Assembly (NCBI GenBank): GCA_001788835.1
Contig: MFXK01000013.1
Span: forward strand, 18,922-82,921
Length of the DNA: 64,000 nt
Direction: 5' to 3'
DNA from: Candidatus Peregrinibacteria bacterium RIFOXYB2_FULL_33_20
Lineage (GTDB): Bacteria > Patescibacteriota > Gracilibacteria > UBA1369 > GWF2-33-10
The position numbers and the translations under genes are program-made. Position 1 is the first letter of the stretch, and each line of letters starts with the position of its first letter. This document shows, piece by piece, positions 29,001 to 38,961 of the stretch. Below the pieces are notes generated by a model. The model saw nothing but the letters and a program-made list of their open reading frames with translations, was not told the origin of the DNA and ran no database searches.

Positions 29001-29609
29001 AAAATTTTTACCCGTAGTAATGAGTTAATGCTGACTTTCACAATTGAAGATCCGACTGCCAGTGTTGATTGTGTAATTTTTCCGAAGTATTTAAAAAAAG
29101 TCGGTAATATTTTCAAGGAAGATGAAGTTATCATTATGAATGGAAAGTTGGACATCAGAGGTGATAAACTTCAATATATGTGTAGTGAGGCCAAAATTAT
29201 CTCCTTGCAAACCATGATTGAGAATGCTAAAGAAATGGGTTGTTATGATGCCAATGAAAAAATTGCCTTTTTGGGCAAGATTAATTTTGACAATAAAGAG
29301 GCTGATATTAATGAATCATTAGATAGTGTTAACGAGTCAGAACCGGAACAGATTTTAACTGATATGACTTCTAATGGCCATATAGAACTTGATTTGGAGC
29401 CATATTTGATTGAAATTCCTATGAATGCCAGCAGTCAACAAATGTTAGCTTTAAAAGAATTTTTGACGCAAAATCAAGGGAAATCCAGAAATGTAAAATT
29501 AAAATTACCAAATGGGCATTTTTTAAATTTACCTGTTCAGGTTGATGTGAATAGTGAATTTGAAATGAAAGTTGCTGAAATTTTGGGAATGACTCAGGGG
29601 ATGATTTAG
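26028..29609 (+). CDS. dnaE: DNA polymerase III alpha subunit
   Basis: PHP start 'FVHLNVHTHYSVLEA', 'GPGRGSAAGSITAYCLDIT', 'PDIDIDFSDYRRDEVLEY', 'NKAHAACYSMIAYQTAYLKAH'. Confidence 0.98.
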   Translation: MSFVHLNVHTHYSVLEALGKPAEYIAKAKKAGMQALAITDNGVLYGAIEFYDNCKKNDIKPIIGMQISIASQGRFNKNIDNRRYSLILLAKNQIGYKNLLILSTKANLEGFYYVPRIDFELLEQYSKGLIVICGWRFGEITQKLLTNDQQSASEALQKYQQIFGIENVFQEIRNHPEEIFSSEINESLLKFEEKVNLPLVATNHCLYVNSEDSQFFDAFSCIKKGQMVNDPNRLKFLGDYSLKGQEEMKKLFDFCPSAYENTMKIADMVDMQIEFGQNLLPKFELSPDTDLQVYLRALCVKGLEEKYPDSEKEGALRQLDFELKIIHQMGFDSYFLIVWDFIHFAKTRGIVVGPGRGSAAGSITAYCLDITTIDPLKYNLIFERFLNPERISMPDIDIDFSDYRRDEVLEYVIAKYGEEQVAQIITFGTMAAKAAIRDAGRVLGYSYTEVDRIAKMVPPPVLGKYQSLSKYVEEAVELKTVYEKEASAKTILDHAIKFEGTVRNVGTHACAVIISPNKLINHTPIQKAVGDKGGIVTQFSMKPLEKLGLLKMDFLGLSNLSIIEHTINIIKRTHGIELDINSLPLDDKKTFSLFKLGKTTGVFQFESAGMKRYLKDLKPTQIEDLIAMNSLYRPGPMQFIPDYIKGKHGQKKIHYPHSSLEEILKPTYGIAIYQEQILQIAQKFAGFNLGEADLLRRAIGKKISSELLAQRQKFIDGSLKNGQEEKLAIKIFDEVIEPFAGYGFNKAHAACYSMIAYQTAYLKAHFPAEFMAALLSADSSNTDRVAIEIVECENLGIKVYPPSINESLTNFTVVDKETIRFGLGAIKGLGGNTADEIIKIREQGGKFSSISEVAKRVSFNLLNKKTLEALIFSGALEGLGEQNQLAASIESISKFAKNEQQHAASGQIDLFGLIDPSASSEILRLKLNETQPVTEIEKLKREKAYLGIYVSRHPLKGLAKYFEHKVRLLSTLSKKDLTKPLKIGGIISNLKKIFTRSNELMLTFTIEDPTASVDCVIFPKYLKKVGNIFKEDEVIIMNGKLDIRGDKLQYMCSEAKIISLQTMIENAKEMGCYDANEKIAFLGKINFDNKEADINESLDSVNESEPEQILTDMTSNGHIELDLEPYLIEIPMNASSQQMLALKEFLTQNQGKSRNVKLKLPNGHFLNLPVQVDVNSEFEMKVAEILGMTQGMI

Positions 29610-31945
29610 GGGGAGGGGATTAAACTAGCTGGTTCTAGAGGAAAGTTTTTTAGCAATTCCAGATCTTGAATCGTGATTTTGCCGACATAAAGTTTTTTCA
29701 TCCTATCCATTATGGTGTTTTGTTTAATTTCAGGATTTTCATTCTCAACGCTAAAATATTTTTTTATTTCTTGATAACCGGTGAAATAAACTAGATTTTT
29801 GGTGAATGAAGTTTTGATAGTAGTATTGATCAGTCCTCTTTTTACTTTGACGCAAATTTTCCAGGATAGCTCTTCTGAAATATGATAAGTATCTTTTAGA
29901 TAATGAAATAATTCGCAGAAAGTCATTTTTTTGCCAAAATAGATAGCAATGGCGGTGATAGCGTGTTGAATGTGTTTAATGCCTAGCGGGACAGATAGTT
30001 TTTCTTGATTATATATGGCTAAACCTTCTTCAGTGGCCAAATATCCTGCCGTACCTCGTTCAAAAATTCCATATTTCTGTTTGCGCCCATTTTCTAATCG
30101 GAAAATATGAGTGTCAATTTCATGAGCAATAACTGCTTTGAGCCTATTTTCCGTGAATAAGGCGTTTTTGTTCAAAAAAATTGTGTGGTCTTTGTTTACT
30201 TGGATATCTGCTGGAGATTCTTCACTTACAACAATATCCCATTTGTTTAGTTTTTTTTGGTTAAGATATTTGTCCAAGCTTTTGATAATATCTTTGAAAT
30301 TGATGAATTTTGATTTGTCAGGATGAAATTGATTGTTTTCTATGTAATCAAGGGCTGATTTATATATGTACCGGTTGGCAATTCCATATAGTTGCTCAGA
30401 ATAAGCTCCAAAATCCAAAGTATTTATGGATTCAATCAAACTAATTTTTTTGTTAATTTCAGTGATTTTATTTAAATATATTGGCAATAATACATGATCA
30501 ACTTCTCTGGGAATTTTGTTCAGTTCTTTTCTTAATGAGTCGAAGTCGAAGTTTGGTGTTTTATAAACAAAATGAGGAGAAATGGTGGGATTTTGAAAAA
30601 ATTTGGTTTTTTCTTCAATTAGATTAAGAGGCTTTAAATGAGATAAAAGTTTAATTTTACTATCAATTTCAAAGATTTTTTTATCAATATTAATAATGAT
30701 TTTTTCATTAAGATCTTTAAAAGTATTGCTATTTAAATTAATATGAGAAGGATCAATTAAAAAGTCTTTTAAATACTGATAAGAAAGGATCACACTATAA
30801 CTTTTACCACTAAAATCAGCTTTCTTGAATTGCAGCTTCAATCTTTTTCCTTTAATAATAACATTAATAACTTCTTCATCGCCTACCACCAGATTGCGGT
30901 CAATTTCATTGCTATCGTTTTCGAAACTGACTTTGGCAGTAGCTTTGATATGTTTCCCACCTAAAATTAGAATTGGTTCATAGATGCCAATAATTTCCTT
31001 TTTACTGTGTTTATTCGAAATTAATTTTTGTGAAAATAAAGTTTTGGCGATTTCTATACCTTGGGCAGGGTTTAAAACTTTCAAATCTTTGACTTTTTCT
31101 AGTCTGACCTTAAGCGGGGCTTTATTGGCTATTTGTATGGATAATCCCGCTCTAGCATTCACTTCCAGTACCTTTACGCCGTTTTTTGTCATTGCTAAAT
31201 CCACAGCCAGATAACCGATATTGCTGACTTGTTGAATTTTGGCGGCCATTAATAGGATATTTTCCCATTTAGGTATTTTAACTTCTTCGATTTTTAATTG
31301 ATTGGGTAGTTTGGTAATGAATTGGTTATGCCTGACTCCATAAGTGCATTGACCTGTGCCAATATCTATACCGATGCCAATGCCTCCCATATGCAAATTA
31401 GCTTTGCCTTCAGATTCTTTGGTGGGCAATCTTAACATGGCGATAACTGGGATTAAATTAAAAACGATAATCCTAATATCTGGCAGGCTGTTTGTTTCCA
31501 ATAAGGGTTTAAAAAAAGGATCGGATTCTAATCGTTCTTCGATGATCACAGTATCACTCAATCCAGATATAGCGTACTTCCCATCTACAATATCAACACA
31601 GTGTTTATAGAGATCGTATTTGGAGATTTTATAACCATCGCTTTCAATAAATACATCATTTTTTTTATCTTTGATGATTAAAATTCCACTGCCGCCATAG
31701 CCTTTGTTGGGTTTAATAACGAAGCTTGATGGCAGGTCGTTAAAATTAAAATTATTTAAAGATTTGTGATTAGCAATCGTTGCATATAATTTGGCCACGC
31801 TTAAATCTCTCATTTGCAAAAAATTTTTAGTAAAAATTTTATTATCAGCAAATTTTTTATTGCTGACGGAATTATATTTGGCGATATACAGCAAATTTCT
31901 GGCATTCATGCCTAAGATTTCTCGTGATGTAGTTAGAAAAGACAT
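29606..31945 (-). CDS. ATP-grasp ligase (alpha-L-glutamate ligase-related) fused to a DUF1704 (QEGLA-type) metallopeptidase-like domain
   Basis: N-terminal 'FVIKPNKGYGGSGILIIKDKK', 'MGGIGIGIDIGTG', 'VLEVNARAGLSIQIAN'; C-terminal 'AVIAHEIDTHIFRLENGRKQKYGIFERGTAGYLATEEGLAIYNQ'. Confidence 0.85.
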   Translation of the reverse strand: MSFLTTSREILGMNARNLLYIAKYNSVSNKKFADNKIFTKNFLQMRDLSVAKLYATIANHKSLNNFNFNDLPSSFVIKPNKGYGGSGILIIKDKKNDVFIESDGYKISKYDLYKHCVDIVDGKYAISGLSDTVIIEERLESDPFFKPLLETNSLPDIRIIVFNLIPVIAMLRLPTKESEGKANLHMGGIGIGIDIGTGQCTYGVRHNQFITKLPNQLKIEEVKIPKWENILLMAAKIQQVSNIGYLAVDLAMTKNGVKVLEVNARAGLSIQIANKAPLKVRLEKVKDLKVLNPAQGIEIAKTLFSQKLISNKHSKKEIIGIYEPILILGGKHIKATAKVSFENDSNEIDRNLVVGDEEVINVIIKGKRLKLQFKKADFSGKSYSVILSYQYLKDFLIDPSHINLNSNTFKDLNEKIIINIDKKIFEIDSKIKLLSHLKPLNLIEEKTKFFQNPTISPHFVYKTPNFDFDSLRKELNKIPREVDHVLLPIYLNKITEINKKISLIESINTLDFGAYSEQLYGIANRYIYKSALDYIENNQFHPDKSKFINFKDIIKSLDKYLNQKKLNKWDIVVSEESPADIQVNKDHTIFLNKNALFTENRLKAVIAHEIDTHIFRLENGRKQKYGIFERGTAGYLATEEGLAIYNQEKLSVPLGIKHIQHAITAIAIYFGKKMTFCELFHYLKDTYHISEELSWKICVKVKRGLINTTIKTSFTKNLVYFTGYQEIKKYFSVENENPEIKQNTIMDRMKKLYVGKITIQDLELLKNFPLEPASLIPSP

Positions 31946-32004
31946 ACAAGTGCCGAGAATGAAAAATTAAAAATTCATATTAAGTATACAAAATTTTCAT
32001 AAAA

Positions 32005-32035
32005 AAATCCCCCGTTTTTTTAGGGCGGGGGATTT
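32005..32035 (-). terminator. Intrinsic terminator after the giant-protein operon
   Basis: aaatcccccg/cgggggattt perfect 10-bp stem; T-run on the minus strand. Confidence 0.9.
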
Positions 32036-32051
32036 CATAATTTATTGAGTT

Positions 32052-35000
32052 TTATCTTGCCACATCAATGAACTGAGTCTGGTCAACAAAATCAGTTAAG
32101 CCTGGCGGCGTATTGAGCATTACTCTGTTATCATAAATGATTTTAACATTAGCACCGTCAGCCATAGGGTTACCGATGTAAAGTCTTGTATTTAATAAAT
32201 CTTGTATGTCTCCAAATACTGAACCATAGATCCTTAATTGTTTTGTTGAATCATTTCCATGGTTTGATTGTATTTTACCTCCAATACCTTCGTCATTGCT
32301 GGAGACATAATATACACCAACTATGTCAGTTACATTTGGACTTATTAACACATTTCCTCCTATGACTATGAAAGCAACTGAAGGGATTTTTCCATATTCT
32401 GAAGATGAATTTTGGGCATAACCTAAATTTTTGTTTATTATAAGATTTCCGCCTCCTTCAACAATAAATGTATATGCTCCGTCTTGGAAGAAAGATTGAG
32501 TTGTTGGTGATAAAATTAAATTACCGCCATCAGTTTTTCTAAATATTTTTCCATTTGAATCAGCGTTGTTATTAAGCATAAGCAAATCATCCAAAGTTTC
32601 AATTGTTAGATCTTTATTGCTTTCATCTAATGTGTTTAGATTATTATTATTCTTTGCAGTTAAATCAATATTTTCAGTTATTTGTTCTGAAATTTTTTCT
32701 GGTATCCATGAATCAAGAATTGTAGTTTTAATTTCACATAAGAAACTTGAGAAATTAGAAATGATACTTGAATTGTTTGCATCACTATCGCATAAAGAAG
32801 AAGTTTTATTTTCTGCATCCATTCCAGCGGAAATTATTTCTTCTTTATTAACTTCAGGGCTTATTGCCAAACCAGTAGTGTTTCTACTTTCATCATTAGT
32901 TAAACAAGACAGATCAGCTCCTCCTTCAATAGGTGTATATAACATTACATCTCCGCTATTTCTTGTAATCAAATATTTGCATAGACCATAAAGGACAGCA
33001 TCGTCTTGTAATTCTTTTGTATCACCTTTAGGACTAGTTGATACTGAATAAGCATAATTTATAAATTCTTCTGCTCCGCAATTTTTATCATCACAGCTAT
33101 ATGCTCCAAGTTCAAACGCTCCTTGATAAATAACGATAACAATATCTTCTGGTTCAACATTTAGGAATTGAGTGCCATTTGGGCTATAGATGGTTGTACC
33201 AGCAACATGACATAATGTTTGTGTACTTTCATCTATTTCTGCTGTATCAGGATTATCTGTTTGACAATCTTCTATTTTATTTCTTTCAAAATCTCCTTCA
33301 ATATATTCACCATGGAAATAGTGTTCTGTTGAAGAGTTATATTTTATCCATGGATATATATAATCTCCGGTTGTTTTATTATTGCTATAGCCTAAAACTT
33401 TTCCATCAGAATTACTGTATGTGCAGTTCTCATAAGTACAGCTTTTACCAATATCATCTGTGATTGTTATTTCATTATATTGTGAATTATTATTCCAATA
33501 TGTGATTTGATAATTGGCATGATCATCTTGTTTTGGAAGATATGCAACCTGTGTTCTGTTTGTGTTCATTATTGCAGTTTTCTCAAGTAATGGATTTCCA
33601 TATTCTGGTTCTTCATGTCCTCCACCAGTTGATACTTTTTTCGTACAAGTACTTTGGCAAGTACTTTGACTTGTTCCATTTAAACTACCATCATCGCATT
33701 CTTCACCTGTATCCATGTTGCCATCGCCACATATTGGACCAGATGGAGGAGTGCTACCTCCAGTACTTGTTTTAACATGACATGATCCATCACAGTTTGG
33801 ATTATAACCTTCCTGACCTTCTGTTGCGGCATAATCACATTCTTCCAAAGGCTGTAATTTTCCATCGCCACAACCTGGAGTAGGATTGCCTCCATTTCCG
33901 CCAGAACTTTCTTGTGTTACTGTTATATTTGCACTGCAATAATTTTCATCTACTACTGAAATAGTGATAATATCTCCAGCTTTTGGATTATGATATGAGA
34001 CAATGAAGCTGTATAAAGCAGTTTCTTGATCTCCATTGATTGAAACCTCAATAGGGTTGCCTTGTATTAGGTTTGTTGTTTGAGTGATTGATTCATATGG
34101 ATTTTGGAAATAACCTGTTCCCGTTGAACTGAATTTAACTTTGCCTGTCCATTTTGAACTACTTACCTTCAGAGTGGCATTAATGTTTACTTCAGTTGTG
34201 GCATCATTTGCCGTAAGGGTTATTTGATTATCAATAGTCAAACTTGAACATATTATTTTATTATAACATGCATCAATAGTTAGATCATCTGTTTCAACCA
34301 TACTTACAGTTGCAATACCTGTTAATGGATTAGGATTTGAGTCTATAGTTGTATCAGTCCCTTGATTGGCTTTACAGAATCCATAACCTTGGATTTCATC
34401 AAATTTAACACAGTATTTTGTATTTGGACTAACGTCAAAATAATAATATCCAGGTTGTCCATTTGTTGGATGATTGGCTGTAGTTGTTGTTGCAATTGGA
34501 GATTTACTATAATCACAAACACCATTTGCATCACCTTGGTATAAAGCTACATTTATATTGTTTATACCTGGTTCTGATGAGCTTTGAATGTAGTCACCAT
34601 TATCGATCCATACGAAATCTCCAAGTATTAATGGATTTGCCAAAGTATCTTCGAATAAACATGTTCCTTTAGTTACATTAGGAGTAGCGGAACTACCATA
34701 TTTAATATATAAAGGATCTGTGTCTGATGAATGAATTTGTATTGTATAATCAGCTTTAACTCCTTCAATTTCTACAATAATTGGATATTCAGTTAAATCT
34801 GTTATTTGCATTGAGCATGAAGGGCCTAGTTCACATTGGGTAATGATATTTTCCTGGTCATCTTTGAACTTAATGTTGTTAACATCAACTAGATTTTTTG
34901 GATCACTAAAAATTTCCACCCATAGTTTTCCCGTCCAATTATCTGGATCTATGGAATTAATTGAATATTTAACAATATTATCTTGAGAAATGTCTCTATC

Positions 35001-38000
35001 TGTTGCAATAATATCAATTTCTTTACATATTAATGCAGGGACAATATCTTGATATGAACATCCATTATCATCACTTTTTATATTTATTTGATAACCACTT
35101 TGTACCCCAGTCACTTTTACTGTTATTGGTAAATTACTAGTAGTTGTTTGAAGAGAACATGTAGTTGCAGTATAACCACCCATTGGATCCATTGGATTTG
35201 GTGGAATATTGCCGGTGCATGTTGTTTGATTGATTGAATTTTTTATTTCAATCTTGTCATAGGGGACTAATAATCCTGCATCGTCAGTTACACTTACCAT
35301 TATATTGCCCGACCAACCTTCTGGGTTTATTTGATTGATTTGATACTCAACAGATTGTTCTGGATCAGAAATATCGTTATTTATTATTTGGGTCTCAAAA
35401 TTTTGGCATATTAAGGCTTCCATTTGGCAGATAGAGTTACAGGTATCGCCATCAATATTATTGCCATCATCGCATTGCTCTTCTATTTGAGTAGTTGAAA
35501 TGTCATCATTTATCACTCCATCACCACAATAATTGAAAGTTAATTCATCAAAACAAACTTGATCTTCACCATCAACATAAGCAGAAATTTTGAGAGGTTT
35601 ATGATTTAAACCATCTTTATTAAGAGTATAATCAACAGAAGATTCACTAATATATTTTGGACCTGAAGCGAATTGCACTTCAGTTACTGTTGGGTCTAAT
35701 GAATCAGAAGGGCTGAAAGAGCCATTAGAATTGTTATCATTAAATTTAATTAACCCCTTCCAGTGAATATTAGAAACTTCAAGGAAATAATTAATTTTAA
35801 CAGGATTATTTAAATTTTTCAGATACGAACCATTAGGCATACTAATATCAAGATTCATACAGGCAATAATTTCAGTTTCGCAAGTAGCCGAACACCCATC
35901 ACCATCAATATTATTGCCATCATCACATTGTTCTGAATAATTAGGTGATTCATACATTTCACTGTCACCGCAATATGAAAATGTTTTTTCATCATAACAT
36001 AAATCGGTTGAACTTGTGTTATCAGCAGAAATTTTTACTGGTTTATGATTGGCACCTGTTAAATTAATTGTGTAATTCACAGTTCCGGTGCTTTCTAAAC
36101 CTTCAGTTTGAAAAATATTAGATGGAGTAAAAGTACCATTAGCACCATTATCAGTAAATGTAATTGAGTCTTTCCAGAAATTATTTGATCCATTTAAATA
36201 ATAAGTGATTGGCATTGTTTTAGTTGTATCAAATATATATGAGCCATTAGGCAATACTATATCTAAATTTGTACAAGCTAATATTTCAGTTTCGCAAGTT
36301 GTAGAACAACCATCACCATTAATATTATTGCCATCATCACATTGTTCAGTTGGCATGCCGGGAATTAGATTTTCTTGGATGGTACCGTCGCCACAATAAT
36401 GAAAAGTTAAATCATCAAAACATTTAGTTTCTTCATCAATTATGTATCCCTTAATATATAAAGGGGCATGATTAAGAGCTTCTTGGTTGATGGTATAATT
36501 GACAATTTCATCAGTTGTAAGTCCTTGGACTTGAATTGTATCTGATGGTGTGAATAAACCATTAAAGTCATTATTTTCAAATTTATCTTCAAATTTTGCT
36601 ATACCTTGCCAATTTTCACTAGAACTTTGAATGAAATAATTAATAGGAACAATGTCATTTAAATTAGTAAGATAAAAATTATTAGGCATGGTTAAATCAA
36701 AATTTTTGCATTCTTGGATTTCAGGTGGAATAGTCTCTGTTATTGCACATGTGTTTACATCAGCATCATAATCACTTGTATAAATATTAATTGTATCTAA
36801 AGGATGTATTCCAGTTATATAAACAAAAATGCCATAATCAGGATCATATTTTACGTTTTCCATAGTACACTTGGAAACATTCGAACAATTTTGATCAGGT
36901 TGTTTAAAAGTTTGAATAATAATTGAATCTACTGCTTGTGAAACTTCTACAGTAAGACCGCCTGACCAAGTTTCTGGGTCTATATTGGTAATATTATAAA
37001 CAATGTAGGCAGGATCAGCGGTTAAATCTTTGTAGCTTTCAAAATCAAAATCTTTACAGACGACTTCTACTTCTGGAGTTTTTGTACAAGTATTATCACA
37101 GCCATCACCATTAATATTATTGCCATCATCACACTCTTCAGAAGGTTGATTTATTATACCATCACCACAAATAGGTAAAATAGGTAATTCGCAAGAATTT
37201 GAACAGCCATCATCATCAACAGTATTGCCATCATCACATTCTTCAGGTGGTTGTCTTATACCATCACCACAACCATTAATTATATCTGTATAAAAACAAT
37301 CTGTTTTATTATCTGTTGGATCTTCAACTCCACTATCAGCAGTAGTTGAGTCATTATCTCTTATATTTATTTTGTAATTTGTTTTTACTCCAGTTATTGT
37401 TACATTAATTGGTAAAACTACAGAACTGTTATATGCGAAAGTACAAGTATTTGTTGCAGTTCGTGGACATAAACTTTTTGAATTTTTGTCATATGCTGTG
37501 ATTGTTGTCCCTGTTGCAAGTGATCCTTTATCATTGAAAACTTCAATTACAACATTACTTGCCCAATTTGCTGGGGTAATAGAATTAATTGTGTATTTGA
37601 CTGTTGAGCCATTTGAAATGTCATTATCAACAACAGATACATTGATATCCTGACAAACTGGTATTGGTGTAATTGTACAATTATTTTCACAGCCATCACC
37701 ATTTGTTGTATTAGCATCATCACATTGTTCAGTGCCATTTATTGTTCCGTCACCGCAATACTGGATTTTTATCGTATCAAAACAAACACCTGTATCATTT
37801 ACTGCATCAGATGTAATTTTTTGTTCTTTATCTTTACCTATATATCTTCCGTCATAGTTTGGAGTGAAGGTAAGTTGTGTTAGAGTTGGCTCAGAATCTC
37901 CTATAGCGAATGAGGCGGGAATTATAGTGCCATTTGTTGTTGTATTCTTAACTATATCTGACCAAGGATATCCTTCACCATCAGTTTCAACATAATATGT

Positions 38001-38933
38001 GTATGTTGTAGACGAATCGGAAATATAAACGCTTGAAACTTCGTGGTTTGATTCTAGTAATTTTAAGCTTGTACATTGACATGGTTCAAATGTACTAGCC
38101 GCTGTGTTGTTTGTATCTATAAACCATTTGTTATTTAAAGGTTTCGGTTCTGGCCATGTGTTAGGGTCATTTACATATTGATAATATTGTTTATATTGAA
38201 CTTGAAAATTTGTTTTTAATAAAACAGAATCTGTATATCCTGATTCTGGATGCATATAAATAAGCTCTGCCCATTGTCTGCATGAAGTTTTTACCGTGTT
38301 TGAATCAGATCCAAAGCATGTATCATCCCAAGTTGAACTATTGTTACTATTATAACCATATACAACAGGTTGGTTGTTAGGAGTTTTAGTCCCATATACC
38401 CATTCAATAAATGGTGTGCCAATATTTGTTAAACCGTCAGAAGACGTATAAGGACCACTTGGTGTAAAGTTAGCATAAATAGTAAGTCCACCTCTATGAT
38501 ATACATCTGTTTGAGTATATTCTATCAATTTTGTTAAACCAGATTTACTAGCTGTTAATTTTGATGGGTCAATAAATTCTAATTTGGTTTCTTTTTTGCC
38601 ATTTATATCAACATCAATGGTAGTGATTTTTAATCTTTCTGTATCAACTTGATTTATAAAATTTTTATCAAATTTAAGTGCGTATCTATTAAGATAAGTG
38701 TAATAATTGTATGTTGTATCACTTTTCCCTGAAGTGTCTTCAAAAATATGTTTATGATAAGCAAAATATTCATCTTCAGTACAAGCAATAGTTTGGCTAC
38801 AACTTGAAGAATCTGTTCCACATGTTGAGGAAACAGAGGATGCTGGTGTGGCGGCATAAATGATTATCTGATTTATGAATATACCAGCTATAATTCCTAA
38901 TAAAGAAAGCAGAATTTTTTTTGTTTTTATCAT
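32052..38933 (-). CDS. Giant secreted multi-modular Cys-rich surface protein (2293 aa)
   Basis: N-terminal signal 'MIKTKKILLSLLGIIAGIFINQIIIYAATPAS'; eight CGDG...C(D)DG...DGC...C repeats (DUF4215/Myxo-type) alternating with about 110-aa beta modules; an SdrD_B-like module 'LGDFVWIDNGDYIQSSSEPGINNINVALYQ'. Confidence 0.9.
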   Translation of the reverse strand: MIKTKKILLSLLGIIAGIFINQIIIYAATPASSVSSTCGTDSSSCSQTIACTEDEYFAYHKHIFEDTSGKSDTTYNYYTYLNRYALKFDKNFINQVDTERLKITTIDVDINGKKETKLEFIDPSKLTASKSGLTKLIEYTQTDVYHRGGLTIYANFTPSGPYTSSDGLTNIGTPFIEWVYGTKTPNNQPVVYGYNSNNSSTWDDTCFGSDSNTVKTSCRQWAELIYMHPESGYTDSVLLKTNFQVQYKQYYQYVNDPNTWPEPKPLNNKWFIDTNNTAASTFEPCQCTSLKLLESNHEVSSVYISDSSTTYTYYVETDGEGYPWSDIVKNTTTNGTIIPASFAIGDSEPTLTQLTFTPNYDGRYIGKDKEQKITSDAVNDTGVCFDTIKIQYCGDGTINGTEQCDDANTTNGDGCENNCTITPIPVCQDINVSVVDNDISNGSTVKYTINSITPANWASNVVIEVFNDKGSLATGTTITAYDKNSKSLCPRTATNTCTFAYNSSVVLPINVTITGVKTNYKINIRDNDSTTADSGVEDPTDNKTDCFYTDIINGCGDGIRQPPEECDDGNTVDDDGCSNSCELPILPICGDGIINQPSEECDDGNNINGDGCDNTCTKTPEVEVVCKDFDFESYKDLTADPAYIVYNITNIDPETWSGGLTVEVSQAVDSIIIQTFKQPDQNCSNVSKCTMENVKYDPDYGIFVYITGIHPLDTINIYTSDYDADVNTCAITETIPPEIQECKNFDLTMPNNFYLTNLNDIVPINYFIQSSSENWQGIAKFEDKFENNDFNGLFTPSDTIQVQGLTTDEIVNYTINQEALNHAPLYIKGYIIDEETKCFDDLTFHYCGDGTIQENLIPGMPTEQCDDGNNINGDGCSTTCETEILACTNLDIVLPNGSYIFDTTKTMPITYYLNGSNNFWKDSITFTDNGANGTFTPSNIFQTEGLESTGTVNYTINLTGANHKPVKISADNTSSTDLCYDEKTFSYCGDSEMYESPNYSEQCDDGNNIDGDGCSATCETEIIACMNLDISMPNGSYLKNLNNPVKINYFLEVSNIHWKGLIKFNDNNSNGSFSPSDSLDPTVTEVQFASGPKYISESSVDYTLNKDGLNHKPLKISAYVDGEDQVCFDELTFNYCGDGVINDDISTTQIEEQCDDGNNIDGDTCNSICQMEALICQNFETQIINNDISDPEQSVEYQINQINPEGWSGNIMVSVTDDAGLLVPYDKIEIKNSINQTTCTGNIPPNPMDPMGGYTATTCSLQTTTSNLPITVKVTGVQSGYQINIKSDDNGCSYQDIVPALICKEIDIIATDRDISQDNIVKYSINSIDPDNWTGKLWVEIFSDPKNLVDVNNIKFKDDQENIITQCELGPSCSMQITDLTEYPIIVEIEGVKADYTIQIHSSDTDPLYIKYGSSATPNVTKGTCLFEDTLANPLILGDFVWIDNGDYIQSSSEPGINNINVALYQGDANGVCDYSKSPIATTTTANHPTNGQPGYYYFDVSPNTKYCVKFDEIQGYGFCKANQGTDTTIDSNPNPLTGIATVSMVETDDLTIDACYNKIICSSLTIDNQITLTANDATTEVNINATLKVSSSKWTGKVKFSSTGTGYFQNPYESITQTTNLIQGNPIEVSINGDQETALYSFIVSYHNPKAGDIITISVVDENYCSANITVTQESSGGNGGNPTPGCGDGKLQPLEECDYAATEGQEGYNPNCDGSCHVKTSTGGSTPPSGPICGDGNMDTGEECDDGSLNGTSQSTCQSTCTKKVSTGGGHEEPEYGNPLLEKTAIMNTNRTQVAYLPKQDDHANYQITYWNNNSQYNEITITDDIGKSCTYENCTYSNSDGKVLGYSNNKTTGDYIYPWIKYNSSTEHYFHGEYIEGDFERNKIEDCQTDNPDTAEIDESTQTLCHVAGTTIYSPNGTQFLNVEPEDIVIVIYQGAFELGAYSCDDKNCGAEEFINYAYSVSTSPKGDTKELQDDAVLYGLCKYLITRNSGDVMLYTPIEGGADLSCLTNDESRNTTGLAISPEVNKEEIISAGMDAENKTSSLCDSDANNSSIISNFSSFLCEIKTTILDSWIPEKISEQITENIDLTAKNNNNLNTLDESNKDLTIETLDDLLMLNNNADSNGKIFRKTDGGNLILSPTTQSFFQDGAYTFIVEGGGNLIINKNLGYAQNSSSEYGKIPSVAFIVIGGNVLISPNVTDIVGVYYVSSNDEGIGGKIQSNHGNDSTKQLRIYGSVFGDIQDLLNTRLYIGNPMADGANVKIIYDNRVMLNTPPGLTDFVDQTQFIDVAR

Positions 38934-38961
38934 TTTTGTTTTTTTAAATTTTTATTTATTT

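Noticed and set aside
33690-37790. Periodic similar DNA segments resembling a CRISPR array
   Set aside because: The periodicity comes from protein-coding Cys-rich repeats within one ORF; spacing is hundreds of bp and the repeats are degenerate.
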